From positions 1-23,806 of IMG/VR virus record IMGVR_UViG_3300042899_000843: a stretch of DNA of 23,806 bases. One strand, 5' to 3'. This document shows, piece after piece, positions 21,153-23,806 of this stretch. The DNA is from a virus. Within the stretch, counting starts at the first letter, position 1. Every line of letters starts with the position of its first letter. The notes beneath the pieces were generated by a model. It was not told where the DNA came from. It did not search any database and saw only the letters and a program-made list of their open reading frames with translations. A program made the translations under genes and the position numbers.

Positions 21153-21153
21153 C

Positions 21154-22113
21154 GTGAAGCACTTTGTAACCGGTGGAGCTGGGTTTATAGGCTCCAACTA
21201 TGTTCGCTACGTACTAAACAATACAGACGACGAAGTAACAGTTTACGACATGCTGACTTACGCAGGATTATTGACGACGATGAGCGACTTCATAGATTCT
21301 CCACGTGTCCACTTTGCGTACGGAGACGTTTGCGACAAAGAATCTCTCCTTGCAGCCATGAAGGGGGCTGACTACGTAGTCCATTTTGCTGCAGAGACCC
21401 ATGTTGATAGGTCAATACTTCTTTCCGATGATTTCGTACGTACCAACTGCACTGGAACCGATTCCGTAATGAACATAGCGCAACATATAGGCGTAAAAAA
21501 GGTTGTACACATCGGAACTGACGAGGTTTACGGCTCCGTTGAGACTGGTTCGTCTTTAGAGACCGACCCACTAGAACCACGTTCCCCTTACTCGGCATCC
21601 AAGGCGGGCTCAGACCTAATAGCGCTGTCTCACTTCCACACACACGGCCTACCGGTCTCGGTTACTAGGTGTACGAACAATTTCGGGCCATATCAGTTTC
21701 CAGAAAAAGCAATACCGCTATTTGTCACAAACATATTTCAAAACAAAAAAATACCTCTATATGGAGACGGTCTCAACGAAAGAGACTGGATTGACGTTCT
21801 TGACCACTGCGCTGCTGTACACAAAGTTCTTACACATGGTGAAAGTGGACAAATTTATAACATAGGCGCTGGCAACGGTACGTCAAATATAGACCTCGTA
21901 GGAATGATTCTTCGATACTTTGAGCAAGACCCCGCCGAGTGGATTGAGCGCGTTCAGGACAGAAAAGGACACGACAGACGTTATTCAGTAGACGTAAGTA
22001 AAATTACAAATCTTGGCTGGAAGCCTCTCCACAATATCGAAGACTCTCTTAGCTACACGATTGACTGGTATCGGTCTAATCGTTGGTGGTGGGAACCCCT
22101 CAAGGATGCATAA
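21154..22113 (+). CDS. rmlB: dTDP-glucose 4,6-dehydratase
   Basis: A 319-residue extended short-chain dehydrogenase that converts dTDP-glucose to dTDP-4-keto-6-deoxyglucose with bound NAD. The Rossmann motif GGAGFIGS lies at residues 7-14; HFAAETHVDRS at 77-87 and the catalytic Thr122-Asp123-Glu124 triad are present, as is YSASK with Tyr146 and Lys150. It is somewhat shorter than most RmlB proteins, mainly in the loop after the first strand. The start is GTG at 21154 with AAGGA six bases before it. Its last bases overlap the rmlD start by eight bases. Confidence 0.95.
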   Translation: MKHFVTGGAGFIGSNYVRYVLNNTDDEVTVYDMLTYAGLLTTMSDFIDSPRVHFAYGDVCDKESLLAAMKGADYVVHFAAETHVDRSILLSDDFVRTNCTGTDSVMNIAQHIGVKKVVHIGTDEVYGSVETGSSLETDPLEPRSPYSASKAGSDLIALSHFHTHGLPVSVTRCTNNFGPYQFPEKAIPLFVTNIFQNKKIPLYGDGLNERDWIDVLDHCAAVHKVLTHGESGQIYNIGAGNGTSNIDLVGMILRYFEQDPAEWIERVQDRKGHDRRYSVDVSKITNLGWKPLHNIEDSLSYTIDWYRSNRWWWEPLKDA

Positions 22114-22951
22114 GGTTCTCGTAACTGGAGCTGGCGGACAGCTTGGCTTAGAAATAGTAGAACGCAGCATTGAGCACGGATACGAAACTGTCGCGCTTGA
22201 CAAACGAGGACTCAACGTCAGCAATCAACAAGACGTAATTGATTCGATAAGAAAACACCAGCCAACACACATCATTCACTGTGCAGCATGGACAGCCGTG
22301 GATGAGTGCGAGAAGCATCAAGTCAAGGCGGAGTCAATAAACGCTGACGGCACTAGGTTCATAGTGCAAGCTGCTGCACAAGTAGGCGCACACGTAACGT
22401 ATATCTCAACGGACTATGTTTTTGACGGAAATAAAAAATCGCCTTACGAAGAAAACGATTCGCCTTCCCCTATCTCCACATACGGCTTAACAAAGCTTCA
22501 AGGAGAAACATGCATGAGGCCTACAGACTCGGTCATACGTGTGTCTTGGGTAAACGGCAAGAACGGTTCAAACATGGTCAAGACCATTCTTCGAATAGCG
22601 GAAGGCTCTTCGGAATTATCTTTTGTCGACGACCAGATTGGTCACCCTACATTTGCAGACGATGCTTCATTACGCATACTTGAAATGTCGATTTCTAATT
22701 CTCCCGGTATTTGGCACGTGACGAATCAAGGACAAACGTCTTGGTGCGATTTCGCAAAGAATGTACTAGATTTCGCCGGCATCAGCACCCCCGTGAAACC
22801 CGTAAAAACTGAAGACATCCGCAGCCAAAGGCCAGCTCATCGACCACTCAACTCTGTTCTAAGAAATAAAAGAATGGAAGATGAAAAAATAACATTGCTC
22901 GACCATCATCTTGTTCCGATGGAGCGACTTGTTAGGAAACTTTTGTCTTAA
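22106..22951 (+). CDS. rmlD: dTDP-4-dehydrorhamnose reductase
   Basis: A 281-residue short-chain dehydrogenase that makes dTDP-L-rhamnose with NAD(P)H. The start is the ATG at 22106, overlapping the end of rmlB by eight bases; this places the Rossmann motif VTGAGGQLG at residues 6-14, as expected, whereas upstream in-frame ATGs would add rmlB-overlapping sequence of no family likeness. HCAAWTAVDECE (58-69), ISTDYVFDG (100-108) and YGLTK with Tyr126 and Lys130 are the substrate and catalytic motifs. It completes the four-gene pathway. Its TAA overlaps the stop codon of the convergent lysin gene in TTAA. Confidence 0.95.
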   Translation: MHKVLVTGAGGQLGLEIVERSIEHGYETVALDKRGLNVSNQQDVIDSIRKHQPTHIIHCAAWTAVDECEKHQVKAESINADGTRFIVQAAAQVGAHVTYISTDYVFDGNKKSPYEENDSPSPISTYGLTKLQGETCMRPTDSVIRVSWVNGKNGSNMVKTILRIAEGSSELSFVDDQIGHPTFADDASLRILEMSISNSPGIWHVTNQGQTSWCDFAKNVLDFAGISTPVKPVKTEDIRSQRPAHRPLNSVLRNKRMEDEKITLLDHHLVPMERLVRKLLS

Positions 22952-23806
22952 CTACCGGAAGTTGCTTTCCAGTGACCTATCCCGCCGTTATCAAACAGAT
23001 AACGAGCAACTTTTAGATTGCACTTAGAGTCAAGCAGTGCATCAATGTTTTTGACACCACATACGTTCTTTGTAACTGTCCGCCATGAAGAGTTGATTTG
23101 TAATAAACCGTAATCTCGCGTGCCATTTGAGTTCTTCTTCGAAATTACTTTTTCTTGGCAGCGGCTTTCACGCCACATTATTTGCGAGAACTTCTTTACC
23201 GGAACAAGCCCTTGCGCTTTCAGTTTACTTTCCCACTGAGGGCAACTTTTGACTACCGATACACCCACAGAAGATTTACTAACTCCAGCAGTAGTTACCT
23301 GCTTGGGAGATTTCTTTACCTTGGGAACACCCGAAGTTGAAAGTTTCTTTTTCTTTAAGTAATGAACGTGAGCTTGTCTGGTCTTTGGACCATACACACT
23401 GTCGACCTTGAGATTAAGAAACATCTGCAAGTCATGAACGGCTTTACTACTTTCGTTAAATTTAAAAGAGAACAAAAGAACATCTTTAAAATTCTCGTAG
23501 TAGAAGAACTTTGGCTTACTCATCCTGTACTTACCCGTGGATTGAGATTTGTAACAACCCCATCCTCCGAGACCTACTGGCTTTTGGTCCCATAAATACA
23601 CGGCAGGAATTCCCTGACGACGAGCCCAATCTGGGTCACGATGAACGACCTGCTTATAACCTTCGACAGAAATGCGGTTAGCCACGATTATCTGCTCTTC
23701 GCGAGTCGCCTTGTCTGGAGAAGAAGCGAACTGTTCGCCACCGTAACGCTCCCAAGTGCCCATCGACCCCTTCGGGAAACGACTGCTGGTCATTATTCCT
23801 AAGCCG
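22948..23806 (-). CDS. composite lysin: Rpf-like transglycosylase, PG-binding and lysozyme-like domains (partial)
   Basis: The frame stays open to the window edge, so the Met codon at 23791-23793 is internal. The edge-spanning sequence GLGIM and the following FASSPDKATREEQIIVANRI are the second half of a resuscitation-promoting-factor/transglycosylase-like domain, ending in LGGWGCYKS; its catalytic Glu would lie beyond the window. An insert of about 20 residues (HRDPDWARRQGIPAVYLWDQ) breaks the usual Rpf pattern. Next is a PG_binding_1-like stretch AVHDLQMFLNLKVDSVYGPK, a Lys/Ser-rich linker, and a C-terminal lysozyme/SLT-like domain with MWRESRC (catalytic Glu) and RDYGLLQINSSW. Two muralytic modules suggest an endolysin or virion hydrolase for an actinobacterial wall. 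No signal peptide can be judged. Confidence 0.85.
   Translation of the reverse strand, partial: GLGIMTSSRFPKGSMGTWERYGGEQFASSPDKATREEQIIVANRISVEGYKQVVHRDPDWARRQGIPAVYLWDQKPVGLGGWGCYKSQSTGKYRMSKPKFFYYENFKDVLLFSFKFNESSKAVHDLQMFLNLKVDSVYGPKTRQAHVHYLKKKKLSTSGVPKVKKSPKQVTTAGVSKSSVGVSVVKSCPQWESKLKAQGLVPVKKFSQIMWRESRCQEKVISKKNSNGTRDYGLLQINSSWRTVTKNVCGVKNIDALLDSKCNLKVARYLFDNGGIGHWKATSGS

Noticed and set aside
22013-22105. Longer start for rmlD inside rmlB
   Set aside because: The Rossmann motif of RmlD begins near the N-terminus in the family, which fits the ATG at 22106. The extra residues are an out-of-frame reading of rmlB.
23791-23793. ATG as the true start of the lysin gene
   Set aside because: The reading frame continues to the window edge with GLGI, which belongs to the Rpf-like domain, so this Met is internal.

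Overview
The window looks like part of a tailed-phage (or phage-derived) genome infecting an actinobacterium. Signs of an actinobacterial host are a WhiB-family iron-sulfur regulator, a lysin with an Rpf-like transglycosylase module, and a long-form RmlA. Phage signs are dense small ORFs with 1-20 nt overlaps, a primase-helicase, SSB, the start of a probable class II ribonucleotide reductase, thioredoxin, phage-type tRNA genes and a cell-wall hydrolase. No portal, capsid, tail, large terminase or integrase gene is in view, so the order and lifestyle of the phage cannot be settled. AUA codons are abundant and the tRNA genes seem to match this.

Layout. 1-1146 (minus strand): start of a probable NrdJ and two unknown genes, one with a Cys-rich zinc knuckle. 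1147-1238: divergent intergenic region with two inverted repeats. 1239-5179 (plus): H1-like basic protein, Cys-containing small protein, WhiB, TOPRIM/RecA-fold primase-helicase, HTH protein, and an RHH/zinc-knuckle protein. 5215-14244 (plus): one 3009-residue multidomain protein. 14231-15548 (plus): five small overlapping or closely packed genes. 15545-16481 (minus): AT-hook-like protein with a clear promoter, then ssb with its terminator. 16560-19528 (plus): small genes, a probable PD-(D/E)XK nuclease, thioredoxin, a tRNA-like element and a tRNA with anticodon CAT. 19528-22951 (plus): a complete dTDP-L-rhamnose operon, rmlA-rmlC-rmlB-rmlD. 22948-23806 (minus): a composite lysin running off the window.

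The standout is the giant protein. It is cut into ten segments by nine copies of the pentapeptide [R/K]LSSG, encoded with different synonymous codons and placed between recognisable domains. In order these are an N-terminal acidic DxDGDG loop, three GNAT-like acetyltransferase domains, a DEDDh 3'-5' exonuclease, an orphan domain, an HEFGH zinc metallopeptidase, an R-S-ExE ADP-ribosyltransferase joined to 48 tandem pentapeptide repeats, a degenerate second ART-like domain, and a C-terminal Cys/His/Asp papain-like domain. It resembles the polyvalent proteins known from phages and conjugative elements, which are thought to be delivered into the host with the DNA. The regular punctuation suggests a polyprotein cut into separate effectors by a protease recognising LSSG. 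That processing is inference.

How the genes may work together: primase-helicase, SSB, nuclease, RNR and thioredoxin support replication and nucleotide supply; WhiB and the small DNA-binding proteins reprogramme transcription; the giant protein would modify host proteins, NAD-dependent targets or nucleic acid early in infection; the rhamnose genes would supply dTDP-rhamnose for changing host surface sugars or decorating virions; the lysin opens the actinobacterial wall.
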